The notes: a model not told the origin generated them from the letters alone. 64,000 nt of DNA from Fretibacterium sp. OH1220_COT-178 (GCF_003860125.1 NZ_RQYL01000007.1:1-64000); one strand, 5' to 3'; numbered from the stretch's first letter, positions 41,989 to 51,458 are shown. Numbers and translations: made by a program.

Positions 41989-43659
41989 TTAAAGGCTCTC
42001 CAGCTCTTTTGCCAGGACCATCAGCCGATTCCGCTGCGCCACGGCATAGCGGTCGAGGACGAATCGTGCCTTGTCGGTGAGCCCGCCCCCGGCCAGAGCC
42101 GCCAGGGGCAGGGAGAGGCCGGGCACGTACCCGTCCCCCATCCGAAAGTCCTGAAAATAGGGCGCACGCTGGCAATAAAGGGCCTGGTTCAGCCTGCGGA
42201 TAGCGCGCAGACGCTCCTTCAGGCCGCCCTTGCCGGCCAGCCGGCCGCGATTGCGTCTGAAGACGTCCAGTACGGGGCGCAGCGTGATTCCCCGGCCGTC
42301 CAGCTTCTCGAGTTCGCCGATCAGACGATCCCACAAGGCCCCGTCGTCGGGAAGCCAGCCCGGCTCCAGAATGCGCAGGGTGCCCAAGGCGTAAAGCCGG
42401 CAATCCTGCATCAGGACCTCCATGTCGTGCTTGCCGAAGGTGTCCTCCTCCGTATGCCACCACCACGGCATGGCCCCCGCACCGCTGCCGTGGGGGGAGC
42501 CGGGGACGAGCTGGGAGGACCAGATGAAGCACGACGACACGCCGATGTTGTAGAAGGATTGGTCGTAGGAGTTCACCGGCCCGACATGCTCCCCGTCCTG
42601 GCCGGTGACGTCGCGGACCGCGCGCCGTGCCAGCGCCATGAAGTCCGGCGTCGCGGCGACCTGCGAAAAATCGTCGGCCCCCTTCGACCCGGGAACGTCC
42701 GCATTGACGTAGCACAGGCAGTGCTCGTTCAGCTCGTCGAACCGCTCGAGCGCGTAGTTGGAGGAGCCCGCATACTTGGAGAACTCGTGCCCCGACCACC
42801 AACAGAAGCGCAGGCCGAACGGCCGCTTCTTCAGGCGCGCGAAACGCAGGGCGAGGGCCAGCATCAGCGCACAGCCGGTGCCGTTGTCCGTCGCCCCGTG
42901 GTGTTTGGCGTCCATGTGGGCCCCCAGGAGGATGAAGTAGGGGGAATCCCCGGGGAGGAACGCCTCCAGCAGGGGAAGGGCCTTGACCTCGGATCGGGAG
43001 CGGCCGCGGAGCTCGATGTCCAGACTGCCCCCCTCGGCGAGTGCGATCAGCCGTTCCCCGGTCGGCCGATCGACCGCAAACACGGGGATCCTCGGATACA
43101 GCTCGACGTCCTCGGGCAGGGCCGCCCCCCACCCGGCGCAGACGGCGCTCTCGTGGATGACCGTCTCGTCGCCGTAGGGCCAGCAGAAGACATAGGCCAG
43201 GGCCCCGCGCGCACAGGCGTCGCGGATCGCGACGGCGGAGCGGGTGGTGCTGAGGACGATCCGCCCCTCGAGGTCCCGTCCGCTCGGACTCGTGCGGTCG
43301 GCAAACCAGGCGATGGAGTCCGGGGGAAAACGGTCCGGGGAGACGAAGACCGCACGTCCGCGAACGGGCTCCTCCCAGGCATCGGGCGAATACCCCCAGA
43401 TCTTCGCCGGAAGGGAATCCTCCCGCCCCCCGGCCCAGAAGCGCATCCGTGCCTCTCCGAAGGCGAACGTCCACGCCGGGAAGGCCGTGCGCACCGTATC
43501 CACACCATGCGCCTCCAGGCGCCCGGCAACATACGCGTGCGCCTCCGCCTCCCCCGGGCTCCCCGAGGGCCGCTCGTACCGCGAGATCTCCTCGAGGTCC
43601 CTCTCGACCGCCCCGGCATCCAATCCGGCCAAAAACTCCCGCTCCGCGCCGTTCAACAT
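41989..43659 (-). CDS. M28-type zinc aminopeptidase-like protein, second copy
   Basis: 556-aa cytoplasmic paralogue of the protein at 10901-12640. Shared motifs: ILLGAHMDAKHHGATDN, CWWSGHEFSKYAGSSNYAL and GAMPWWWHTEEDTF. Again the usual Glu-Glu pair of M28 enzymes reads His-Glu. The ATG at 43659 follows GGAGGGACGACG; the open frame extends upstream without family character. Position beside the opp operon suggests a peptide-processing role. Confidence 0.8.
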   Translation of the reverse strand: MLNGAEREFLAGLDAGAVERDLEEISRYERPSGSPGEAEAHAYVAGRLEAHGVDTVRTAFPAWTFAFGEARMRFWAGGREDSLPAKIWGYSPDAWEEPVRGRAVFVSPDRFPPDSIAWFADRTSPSGRDLEGRIVLSTTRSAVAIRDACARGALAYVFCWPYGDETVIHESAVCAGWGAALPEDVELYPRIPVFAVDRPTGERLIALAEGGSLDIELRGRSRSEVKALPLLEAFLPGDSPYFILLGAHMDAKHHGATDNGTGCALMLALALRFARLKKRPFGLRFCWWSGHEFSKYAGSSNYALERFDELNEHCLCYVNADVPGSKGADDFSQVAATPDFMALARRAVRDVTGQDGEHVGPVNSYDQSFYNIGVSSCFIWSSQLVPGSPHGSGAGAMPWWWHTEEDTFGKHDMEVLMQDCRLYALGTLRILEPGWLPDDGALWDRLIGELEKLDGRGITLRPVLDVFRRNRGRLAGKGGLKERLRAIRRLNQALYCQRAPYFQDFRMGDGYVPGLSLPLAALAGGGLTDKARFVLDRYAVAQRNRLMVLAKELESL

Positions 43660-43828
43660 CGTCGTCCCTCCAGGATTGTCCTCGGCAACAATATTTCTTC
43701 CCACGCCCCGCCGGAAGGGAATCCCCCCCTGCACCAGCAAAAGGCCCCGCCCCTTCCCCAACGGGCCCGAATTTTCCAAGTGCTTCCGGCCCCTTCGGAC
43801 TCGGGAGCAAGATTGTTTTTCCGTCCAA

Positions 43829-43834
43829 ATTGTA
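43829..43834 (-). promoter_or_regulatory. -10 candidate for the M28-type gene
   Basis: TACAAT on the minus strand about 170 bp upstream of the start codon; the -35 region is poor. Confidence 0.25.
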
Positions 43835-43930
43835 GCGCAAAACCGGCCCGCGTCACATGAACGACATAAAACCAGTATCCAACACGATCTCCGGCCCATG
43901 AATCGGACAAGGAAAAACCCTGAGCGAGCA

Positions 43931-43959
43931 TTGACAAGGCGACGCTCCGGTCATAATAT
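43931..43959 (+). promoter_or_regulatory. strong promoter for the YkvI-like gene
   Basis: Perfect TTGACA (43931-43936), 17-bp spacer, TAATAT (43954-43959), about 70 bp before the start codon. This is one of the best sigma70-type matches in the window. Confidence 0.75.
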
Positions 43960-44031
43960 TGTGCGCAACTCGAAGGGCCTCATCCCTGCGCCAGAGGCCC
44001 TTCATACTTCGATACCCGGGAGGAATCGGTG

Positions 44032-45168
44032 ATGAGTACGCAACAGAACCAAAAGGGCAGCTTCCTGACATTCTTCATGAACTACGACTGGTACAAGAAA
44101 TACCTCTTGCCCGGCTTCATATCCCAATCCGTACTCATAGCCGGCGGATACGGCACGGGACGCGAGCTGGTGGAATACTTCGTCCAGTACGGTCCCAAGG
44201 GAGGACTCATGGGCATGGGCCTGACCTTCCTCATCTGGGCCGCATTCTTCGCCCTGACCTACGAATTCGCCCGCGCCTTCAGGGCCTACGACTACAAGAC
44301 CTTCTTCAAGGCCTTGCTGGGGCCGGGGTGGATCGCCTACGAGATCGCCTTCGTCGTCCTGCTCTTCCTCATCATGGGCGTTGTGGGCGCGGCCTCGGGA
44401 AGCATTCTGAAGGACTCCCTGGGGGTCCCCTCCCTCATCGGGTCGGGCATTTTCCTCTTGTCCGTGGCCTACCTGACCTTCAACGGCAGCAAGGCCATCG
44501 AGGTCGCCCTCTCCTGGTGGTCCTACATCCTCTACATCGTCTACGTCGTAGTCCTGGTCCTGGCTTTGTCCCGCTTCGAGAAAACGATCGCCGCCAACTT
44601 CACGGAGGGCCTCGTAAAGCCGGGGTGGGCTCTGGGAGGCTTTCAGTACGCCTTCTACAACATGGCCGTGACCTCGACCGTCCTGTTCGCGCTCAATTAC
44701 CTCGAGAGCCGGCGGGAGGCAATCTTGGCGGGCATCATGGCGGCCTTCATCAGCATGATCCCCGCGCTGTTCCTGTACATCGCCATGATCGGGATCTATC
44801 CCGACGTGCTCTCCGTGGAGATCCCCTCGAACGAGATCATCGCCCGATTGGGGACCCGGTTCCTCCTGCCCCTCTGGATCGTCGTGCTCTTCGGGACCAT
44901 GATCGAGACGGGAGTGGGCTTCTTCCACACGATCAACGAGCGCATCAACGCGACCCTGATCGCCAGGAGGGGCATCGGCATGAACCGGACGTCCCGGGCC
45001 GCCGTAGGCGTGCTGCTCGCACTCGTCGGGATGGCCATCTCGAACTACGGTCTGATCGGCCTGATCGCAAAAGGATACGGCACGATCAGCTGGGCCTTCT
45101 TCATCCTGCAGGGCGTGGGGCTGTTCACGCTGGGTCTCTACAAGCTCGCCAAAAAGGGCGCGAACTGA
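44032..45168 (+). CDS. YkvI-like APC-superfamily membrane protein
   Basis: 378 aa with about ten membrane segments. The start WYKKYLLPGFISQSVLIAGGYGTGRELVEYF has the GTGRE...F pattern of YkvI-type uncharacterised transporters, which are distant relatives of amino-acid permeases. Later QYAFYNMAVTSTVLFALNYLESRREA and TMIETGVGFFHTINERIN also match that family. The ATG at 44032 is 8 bases after GGAGG; a GTG one codon earlier is also possible. Substrate unknown. Confidence 0.8.
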   Translation: MSTQQNQKGSFLTFFMNYDWYKKYLLPGFISQSVLIAGGYGTGRELVEYFVQYGPKGGLMGMGLTFLIWAAFFALTYEFARAFRAYDYKTFFKALLGPGWIAYEIAFVVLLFLIMGVVGAASGSILKDSLGVPSLIGSGIFLLSVAYLTFNGSKAIEVALSWWSYILYIVYVVVLVLALSRFEKTIAANFTEGLVKPGWALGGFQYAFYNMAVTSTVLFALNYLESRREAILAGIMAAFISMIPALFLYIAMIGIYPDVLSVEIPSNEIIARLGTRFLLPLWIVVLFGTMIETGVGFFHTINERINATLIARRGIGMNRTSRAAVGVLLALVGMAISNYGLIGLIAKGYGTISWAFFILQGVGLFTLGLYKLAKKGAN

Positions 45169-45197
45169 CCCCTATTCGCAAACAGCCTTCGTCTGAG

Positions 45198-45229
45198 AAC
45201 GGCCCTTCCGGATTCGGAGGGGCCGTTTT
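45198..45229. terminator. terminator, convergent genes
   Basis: AACGGCCC and GGGGCCGTT arms with TTTT on the plus strand, between the YkvI-like gene and the convergent aminotransferase-family gene. Confidence 0.7.
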
Positions 45230-45242
45230 CTCCTCAAAAGCC

Positions 45243-46346
45243 TCAAAGGGAAGCCAACCGTTGCAGGAACGCCTCCAACTGGCCGGGAGCGGGCACTCGA
45301 AGTCGGGCGGCCCGTTCGTCCAGGTCGAAGAAGCCGACGCCGGGTTCGCAGGCGATGCCCGCTCCTCCCAGCAGACGGAAGAGGTCCCCCTCCTCCAGGG
45401 ACAGGAGCATGATCGGCACCCGCAAGTCCGTTTCAGCGAGGGCCCAGCCCCTCTTCTTCCCGATGCACCCGACGATCCTCTCCTTCGCCTCCCGGACGTA
45501 CTGCCTGGATTTCTCGATGAAGGCGGCGTCGCGCAGAACCTCCCGGGCCATCAAAGCCGCCGGCGTGGTGATCACGAAAGGCGGCTGGAGCGTTCCGAAC
45601 GCCTTGACGAGCCCGGCGTCCCGGGCCACTGCGAACCCCACGCGAAGCCCCGCCAACCCCATCCCCTTCGAGAAGGACCTGCAGGTGACGAGGTTCGGAA
45701 GGTCGAGACAGGCCGCGGATTCCTCGTCCGGGATGAAATCGCCGTACGCCTCGTCCGAGATCACCCAGCAGCCGAGCTCCAAAGCCCTCCCGGCGACGGA
45801 GCGCAGGGCTTCGAGAGGCAGGAGCTGCCCCGTGGGATTGTTGGGACGATCGAGATAGAGCAGGGCGGGACGCTGCCGTTCCATCTCCGACAAGAGCGCA
45901 TCGGGCGATATCGCGCAGTGCGGCGTCTTCATGGGAAGACGCAGGTATTCCGCCCCCCTGAAGACAAATTGAAGCGCTCCTTCCGTAAATTGGGGCGAAA
46001 ACCCCAGGAAGCGATCTCCGGGGCCGGTCAGCAGCTGGGCCAGAACGGTGAGCACCCCCATGGATCCGCCCCCCAAAAGGATATTCCCGGCCTCGACACG
46101 CCAGCCGGGATGGGATGCTACGATGCCTTCCTTCAGCGATCCGGGCTCCGGCTCGGGATAGGCGTCCAGGGCCAGTCCGCCGAAGCCCTCGAGCAGCGAA
46201 CGCAGAGAGCCCGCCATTCCCAGCGGATTCGTACCCAGCGCGCAATCGATGATTTCGACTCCGTCGGGGTAGGGCGCCGGCCCCACGGAAGCGTATCCCT
46301 GTTGCTGCGCCGATAAAAAACGATTCAAAAGCCTTCCCTTCCACAT
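45243..46346 (-). CDS. class I/II aminotransferase-family enzyme (CobD/HisC-like)
   Basis: 367-aa PLP enzyme. Seen: NPLG near residue 41 (the substrate-phosphate-loop region of histidinol-phosphate aminotransferase and threonine-phosphate decarboxylase), LDRPNNPTGQLLP, WVISDEAYGDFIPDE with the PLP-binding Asp and Tyr, and the PLP lysine in SFSKGMGLAGLRVGFAV near residue 225. Whether it transaminates or decarboxylates is not decidable; no cobalamin genes are near. ATG at 46346 is preceded by GAGGTGAAGG. Upstream in the same direction is the 3' remnant of an M20 peptidase gene. Confidence 0.78.
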   Translation of the reverse strand: MWKGRLLNRFLSAQQQGYASVGPAPYPDGVEIIDCALGTNPLGMAGSLRSLLEGFGGLALDAYPEPEPGSLKEGIVASHPGWRVEAGNILLGGGSMGVLTVLAQLLTGPGDRFLGFSPQFTEGALQFVFRGAEYLRLPMKTPHCAISPDALLSEMERQRPALLYLDRPNNPTGQLLPLEALRSVAGRALELGCWVISDEAYGDFIPDEESAACLDLPNLVTCRSFSKGMGLAGLRVGFAVARDAGLVKAFGTLQPPFVITTPAALMAREVLRDAAFIEKSRQYVREAKERIVGCIGKKRGWALAETDLRVPIMLLSLEEGDLFRLLGGAGIACEPGVGFFDLDERAARLRVPAPGQLEAFLQRLASL

Positions 46347-46442
46347 GCACCTTCACCTCGATGGCAACAGGGAGGGGTCTTGGGCAACGTCCGTCGACGG
46401 GCCGCATCGGCCGATCCCCTCCCCGGTTTGCAAAAATTTTCC

Positions 46443-46640
46443 TCAGCGTTCCAGTCGCTCTCCCTGGCGCGTCAGCTCCCGCGCGATGCCGTAAAAGCCT
46501 CTGCGCACCGTCGGCAAAGGCTCCATCCCGACATACTCGTCGACGACATGAGCGAGGTTCTCCAGGGAGGGGCCGAAACCGACGGTCGGGATGCCCGCCT
46601 CGTCCCGCGACCGTCCGCACTTCTCCGAAACCCACCGCCA
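46443..46640 (-). pseudogene. M20 family peptidase, 3' remnant
   Basis: The minus strand encodes about 65 residues ending in a TGA at 46445-46443. They include GIPTVGFGPSLENLAHVVDE and YVGMEPLPTVRRGFYGIARE, the C-terminal signature of M20 (YgeY / desuccinylase-like) metallopeptidases. The metal-binding N-terminal two-thirds is missing: beyond about 46690 the sequence changes to AT-rich, non-coding DNA. The gene was evidently truncated by a deletion or insertion. No start is available. Confidence 0.75.
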
Positions 46641-47132
46641 GCCTCTTCCACGGGCTTTGCCCTCTTCAATCCCGGATGGGCTTAAAGGCTGAAATTTTCC
46701 ATCATTTCAGCGCGAGGCCGAACCTCGATCTCCATGATCCCGAGCGATCGGAAGCCAGAACAAACAAGGCTCTCAATGTACCCGAAGGAAGTGAAACCGG
46801 CTCCAGACCACAGGCAAAAAGAGCACCTGACAGGGACTGTTTGGAAAACAGCGCTAAGCTCAAGTCGCCAGGCCCAAAACCACCATCTGCGGAGCATGAA
46901 GGGAACTACGCCGTACAGACCGCCCACAATCGACATGGAGACGACGGGATCGTTGCGCAACTATTTTATCTACTTTTTAGTATAGCACCACTTGAATACC
47001 GACTCATCTTCATGTACACTTTTTAATGGCATGATTTTATAAACGGCTGAAAAAATTCAAGGTGCTTAATGTAGAGGTGGCTATCTCTATTGGGACAGCC
47101 CGTAAAAGTATTATCTCAGGAGGGATAAATTT
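46641..47132. other. lower-GC gene-poor stretch upstream of nitroreductase
   Basis: About 490 bp with clearly more A and T than the neighbouring genes and no reading frame that looks coding on either strand. It begins at the broken end of the M20 remnant and ends with a promoter for the nitroreductase gene. It looks like imported or decaying DNA. Confidence 0.6.
46992..47020 (+). promoter_or_regulatory. promoter for the nitroreductase gene
   Basis: TTGAAT (46992-46997) and TACACT (47015-47020), 17 bp apart, about 110 bp before the start. Confidence 0.5.
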
Positions 47133-47705
47133 ATGAGCATTATAAAAGCATTGGAGAACCGAAGAACCATTTATGCACTCAATAAGGAGCTTCCAATCCC
47201 TGAAGCGGAAGTCGAAGCGTTGGTCAAGCAGGTGACCGAACTTGTCCCGGATGCCTTCAACATGAAGAGTGCCCGCGTCGCTGTTGTCCTGGGTGGTATG
47301 CAGGACAAATTGTGGGATACGATCTACGATGCCTTCGACGGCAAGGTCGCAAGGGAGAAGATCAATGGCTTCAAAGCCGCCGCAGGGACCGTTTTATACT
47401 TCTACGATCAAGAGATCGTCAAGGCCATGCAGAAACAATTTTCTTCTTACGCCGACAACTTCCCGGTATGGGCGAACCAGGCTAACGGCATGCTGCAGCT
47501 CTCCGTATGGGCGGCCCTCCGGGAACGGAACATCGGAGCGAACCTTCAGCACTACAATCCCGTTATCGACAAGAAGGTCAAAGAGCTGCTCGGCCTTCCG
47601 GAATCCTGGGTCCTGCTGGCACAGATGCCCTTTGGGGGCATTGTAGCCCAACCCGACCCCAAGGAAAAAGAGAATATCGAACTGCGTGTGAAAACCTGCC
47701 GCTAA
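47133..47705 (+). CDS. nitroreductase-family protein (HBN1/FRM2-like)
   Basis: 190 aa FMN-dependent oxidoreductase. The start IIKALENRRTIYALNKELP is the nitroreductase-fold opening with the flavin-contacting RRTIY, and GMLQLSVWAALRERNIGANLQHYNP and PESWVLLAQMPFGGI match the fungal-HBN1/FRM2-like subgroup. AGGAGGG lies in front of the ATG. Its codon use is visibly less GC-rich than that of neighbours, which points to transfer. Confidence 0.88.
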   Translation: MSIIKALENRRTIYALNKELPIPEAEVEALVKQVTELVPDAFNMKSARVAVVLGGMQDKLWDTIYDAFDGKVAREKINGFKAAAGTVLYFYDQEIVKAMQKQFSSYADNFPVWANQANGMLQLSVWAALRERNIGANLQHYNPVIDKKVKELLGLPESWVLLAQMPFGGIVAQPDPKEKENIELRVKTCR

Positions 47706-47741
47706 ACGATTTTTTCGTTTGAGGCATTTTCTCTGAAACGA

Positions 47742-47775
47742 GTCGAGGGCGGGGAAGGGCATCCCCGCCCTCGAC
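47742..47775 (+). terminator. terminator of the nitroreductase gene
   Basis: A 13-bp perfect stem (47742-47754 with 47763-47775) followed by TTTTGGTGTTTTT. It may also serve the exporter operon arriving from the other side. Confidence 0.85.
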
Positions 47776-47797
47776 TTTTGGTGTTTTTCTCCGCAAC

Positions 47798-49540
47798 TCA
47801 ATCCCCGGCCAGGCTCCACCCCACGGACTCGTTCTGCAGCGCCCAGAGCCGCGCATACAGCCCACCGCGCTCCAGCAGCTCCTCGTGGCGCCCCTGGTCC
47901 ACCACCCGTCCGGCCTCCATCACCACGATGTTGTCCGCGTTCTGGGTCGTGCGCAGCTTGTGGGCGATCACCACCACCGTGCGCCCCTCCACGAGCGCGT
48001 TCACGGCCCTTTGCACCTCCACCTCGTTCTCCGGGTCCAGGCTGGCCGTCGCCTCGTCCAGCAGCACGACCGGCGCGTCCTTCAGCAGGGCGCGGGCGAT
48101 GGAGATCCGCTGCTTCTCGCCCCCCGAAAGGGTCGAGCCGCCCTCCCCCACCACCGTGTCGTACCCCTGGGGCAGCCGCATGATGAATTCGTGCGCACGG
48201 GCCCGTTTGGCCGCCTCCTCCACCTCGGCGTCCGTCGCCCCCTCGCGCCCGAAGGCGATGTTGTTCCGCACCGTATCCCGGAAGAGGTACACGTCCTGAA
48301 AGACGAAGGATATCCGCTTCATCAGCTTCTCCGGGTCCAGATCGCGCTCGTCCGTCCCCCCGAAGAGCACCGTCCCGGACTGCGGGTCGTAAAAACGTGC
48401 CATGACCTTCATCAGGGTCGTCTTGCCGCACCCCGACGGCCCCACCAGGGCGGTCAGCTTTCCCTCGGGGAACTTCAGATCGACGTTCTTCAGCACGTGC
48501 CCGCCGTCGCCGTAGCCGAACGTGACGTCCCTGAGCTCGATGTCGTGCCGCTCGGGCGCGTCGCCCTCCCCGGCCATCTCGGGCTCCTCCATCAGGCTCA
48601 GGATGCGTTTGCCGGCCAGTGTGGAATAGCGGAACACGAAGAAATTGAGCAGTGCGGCCGTCAGGGGGTCGTACACGCGCGTCCCGACGATGAGGAAGCC
48701 GACGAAGGTCAGAGGGTCGAGCGTCCCGCCGATCATCAGATGGACGCCCAGGACGATCATCAGGGTCAGCCCCAGGCGAATCAGGGAGATGGCCACCATC
48801 GCGAAGGGTCCCATGATCGCCTCGAGGCGTATGCTCTCCCTCATGAAGCCGCGGAAGGCGCGCTCCATCCGGGCAAAGCGGTCCCCCGTCAGATTGTAGG
48901 CCTTGATGACGCGGATGCCGTTCATGTACTCCTGAATGCGGTTCCCCGCATCGATCTTCGCCCTCATGTGTTTCCGGCTCAGCCGGTCCTGGAGCCGCGT
49001 CGAGAGCAGGAGCACCAGCGCCGCCACCGGGAGCGAGACGAACATGGCGCCGGCCATGAGCGGGCTCCAGAAGCACAGGCCCACGAAGGCGATGACGGGC
49101 AGGACGAGCCCGCCGATCATCTGCGGCACCTGGTGCGAGACGGCGGCCTCCAGCAGCAGGAAATCGCCCATGATCATGTTCACCAGGTCTCCGGGGTCGC
49201 GCCGCGAGAAATAGCCCAGAGAAAGCTTGCGCAGCTTCTCGGCAAGCTCGGCCCGCCCCCGGGCCGAGGCGCCGTAGGCGTCCCGGTAGCAGGCCCGGTA
49301 GGCCGGCACCTCCGCCGCGTACATCACGAACAGGTAGACGAAGAGAAACGCACAAAGTCCCCAGAGCTTCGCCATATCCGGTTCGCCGCCGCGCGACCAG
49401 GCCTCGATCACGGTGCGTACCACCTCGATGGCGACAGCGAACGGGACGAGATTCACCAGATACGAGACGATCGTAAAAAAGACCGATTTGCGCAGTTTTT
49501 CGGGGTGTCCTGCCGTTACGGCCCGAAACATGCCCTTCAT
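47798..49540 (-). CDS. ABC exporter-fold half-transporter B
   Basis: 580 aa: an N-terminal six-segment membrane domain (about 1-310) and a C-terminal ATPase domain. Motifs: Walker A GPSGCGKTTL, Q-loop FQDVYLFRDTV, signature TLSGGEKQRISIARAL, Walker B VVLLDEATASLDPENE, switch His VVIAHKLRT. It overlaps the upstream half-transporter by 4 bp, so the two form a heterodimer. The pair has the general look of YbtPQ/IrtAB systems, which import siderophore-metal complexes although they have the exporter fold, but drug or peptide export is equally possible. ATG at 49540 follows AAGGGGG. Confidence 0.85.
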   Translation of the reverse strand: MKGMFRAVTAGHPEKLRKSVFFTIVSYLVNLVPFAVAIEVVRTVIEAWSRGGEPDMAKLWGLCAFLFVYLFVMYAAEVPAYRACYRDAYGASARGRAELAEKLRKLSLGYFSRRDPGDLVNMIMGDFLLLEAAVSHQVPQMIGGLVLPVIAFVGLCFWSPLMAGAMFVSLPVAALVLLLSTRLQDRLSRKHMRAKIDAGNRIQEYMNGIRVIKAYNLTGDRFARMERAFRGFMRESIRLEAIMGPFAMVAISLIRLGLTLMIVLGVHLMIGGTLDPLTFVGFLIVGTRVYDPLTAALLNFFVFRYSTLAGKRILSLMEEPEMAGEGDAPERHDIELRDVTFGYGDGGHVLKNVDLKFPEGKLTALVGPSGCGKTTLMKVMARFYDPQSGTVLFGGTDERDLDPEKLMKRISFVFQDVYLFRDTVRNNIAFGREGATDAEVEEAAKRARAHEFIMRLPQGYDTVVGEGGSTLSGGEKQRISIARALLKDAPVVLLDEATASLDPENEVEVQRAVNALVEGRTVVVIAHKLRTTQNADNIVVMEAGRVVDQGRHEELLERGGLYARLWALQNESVGWSLAGD

Positions 49541-51372
49541 GCCACCGCCCCCTTGTCGTCGCTTGCATTTCCTCCGAGCCTCCAGCTCTCCGCACCGGCA
49601 TAGGCCCGCCACATGCGGGCGTAGAGGCCGTCCGCCGCCAGCAGCTCGTCGTGGCGGCCGCGCTCCTCGATGCGCCCCTCGTTCAGCACCAGAATCTGGT
49701 CGGCCTTGCGGACCGAGGAGAGCCGGTGCGCGATCACCAGCACCGTCTTGCCCTTGATGAGCTCCGACAGGGCCTTCTGAATCTCGAACTCGTTCTCCGG
49801 GTCGGCGAAGGCCGTCGCCTCGTCCAGCACCAGGATGGGCGCGTTCTTCAGGACGGCCCGGGCGATGCAGACGCGCTGCTCCTCCCCGCCGGACAGGTAG
49901 ACGCCCCCCGCTCCGATGAGGGTGTCGTAGCCCTGCGGCAGTCGCTCGACGAAAGAATGACACTGAGCGGCCCGCGCCGCGGCCAAGACCTCCTCGTCCG
50001 TCGCGTCCGGGCGTCCGACCCGGATGTTGTTCTTCACCGTGTCGAAGAACAGGAAGTTGTCCTGGAAGACGAACGACACCGTGTCCATCAGCGTCTCGAC
50101 CGGGATGTCCCGCACGTCCACGCCCCCGACGAGGATCTGCCCCTCGCGCACGTCCCAGAAGCGCGGGATCAGGCTGGCGACGGTGGATTTTCCGCCGCCC
50201 GAGGGGCCGACCAGCGCGGTCACGCGCCCCTCCTCCGCCCTGAACGAGACTCCCGACAGGGCCTGAGCGCGCGTGGAAACGCCGTTTGTGCCGTCCGCCC
50301 CCGCCTCGTAGGAGAAGCTCACATCCCGAAACTCCACGTCGAACCGCTCCGGCCTCCTGGGGTTCACGGGCTCGGGCACGGGGGGGCGCTCCATCACGGC
50401 CTCGATGCGCTCCACCCCCTCGTCGATCTGCCGGCTCTGCATGGCCAGCATCGTCAGGCTCATCATGGGGGACGCCGCTCCGGGGGCCATCACGACGAAG
50501 AACAGGAACGTCAGAGCCAGAGCCTGGTCCCCCGGATCGCTCTGAATCATCAGGAGCCCCACGGGCAGCAGAAAGGTGAGGAACGAGCCCGCCACCACCT
50601 TGAACAGGATATAGCCGCGCTCATAGCGGTTGGTGTACTGGAGACAGAAATCCCCATAGGCCTGGATGTCGTTGTAGAACCCCCGGAAGGACTGCACGGT
50701 CCGCCCGAAAACCTTGACGACCTGCATCCCCCGCACGTACTGCACCGCCGAGGCGTTGACCCGCTCCAGAGAATCGTAGTACTTCTTGAGGAACATTTTG
50801 CCCTTCTCGCCGAACCACAGGGACCCCTGCATCAAAAGCGCCGCCACGAACGCGCCCAGGCAGGCCAGGGCCAGCGGGGTGCTGAGCCAGAGCAGGGCCC
50901 CGGCCAGGATCAGCACCGTGACCAGCGCTTCGACGACCTCCGGAATCCTGTGCGCGACAAAAAGCTCGATGTCCTCGACGTTCTGCTCCATCGTCTTCTT
51001 GACCGCGCCGATGGTGGTGCCCGACAGGAACCCCAGGGACAATCCGCCGATGTGACGGGCGAGGCGCATCCGGATGCCGTAAAGGATCCTGAACGCCGCC
51101 ACGTGCGAGGCCATGAGGGAAGCGTACTTCACGACGAACCCGAACACCATGCTTCCGAAGGCGACGGCCCCCTGATGGATGAAGAACCCCGAGTTCTCCG
51201 GCGTCACCCCGCTCTCCAGCAGCTCACTCAGGATGAAGTACACGTTCAGGAAGGGCACCAGCATCAGCGCCGCGCTGAGCGACGCCAACACACAGGAGAG
51301 CGACACCAGCCCCCGCCTTTCCCCGGCGATCGCCAGCAGCCGGGCAATGCCGCTCCTCTTCTTTTTCTCCAT
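49537..51372 (-). CDS. ABC exporter-fold half-transporter A
   Basis: 611 aa: six membrane segments then an ATPase domain. Motifs: Walker A GPSGGGKSTV, Q-loop FQDNFLFFDTV, signature YLSGGEEQRVCIARAV, Walker B LVLDEATAFADPENE, switch His VIAHRLSS. The ATAFADPENE stretch is common in the YbtP/IrtA-type metal-siderophore half-transporters. I use the ATG at 51372, 9 bases after GAGGAG; a TTG at 51378 is too close to it. A palindrome lies in its promoter region. Confidence 0.85.
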   Translation of the reverse strand: MEKKKRSGIARLLAIAGERRGLVSLSCVLASLSAALMLVPFLNVYFILSELLESGVTPENSGFFIHQGAVAFGSMVFGFVVKYASLMASHVAAFRILYGIRMRLARHIGGLSLGFLSGTTIGAVKKTMEQNVEDIELFVAHRIPEVVEALVTVLILAGALLWLSTPLALACLGAFVAALLMQGSLWFGEKGKMFLKKYYDSLERVNASAVQYVRGMQVVKVFGRTVQSFRGFYNDIQAYGDFCLQYTNRYERGYILFKVVAGSFLTFLLPVGLLMIQSDPGDQALALTFLFFVVMAPGAASPMMSLTMLAMQSRQIDEGVERIEAVMERPPVPEPVNPRRPERFDVEFRDVSFSYEAGADGTNGVSTRAQALSGVSFRAEEGRVTALVGPSGGGKSTVASLIPRFWDVREGQILVGGVDVRDIPVETLMDTVSFVFQDNFLFFDTVKNNIRVGRPDATDEEVLAAARAAQCHSFVERLPQGYDTLIGAGGVYLSGGEEQRVCIARAVLKNAPILVLDEATAFADPENEFEIQKALSELIKGKTVLVIAHRLSSVRKADQILVLNEGRIEERGRHDELLAADGLYARMWRAYAGAESWRLGGNASDDKGAVA

Positions 51373-51399
51373 GCACAATCGCTCCTCTCAGAGAAAAAC

Positions 51400-51423
51400 A
51401 AAAGTTTTATATAGCAAACTTTT
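51400..51423 (-). promoter_or_regulatory. palindromic operator candidate at the exporter promoter
   Basis: AAAAGTTT (51400-51407) and AAACTTTT (51416-51423) are inverted repeats around TATATAGC. On the minus strand TATATAA overlies this centre and could be the -10 box. A repressor sitting here would block the ABC half-transporter genes; a metal-sensing repressor is a guess. Confidence 0.45.
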
Positions 51424-51458
51424 ACGCGATCATTTTACCGCATCCGCCCTCCACCGGA

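Noticed and set aside
46682-46960. 92-codon minus-strand frame in the low-GC stretch
   Set aside because: No ribosome site, Trp/Cys-rich composition and no conserved character; treated as non-coding.
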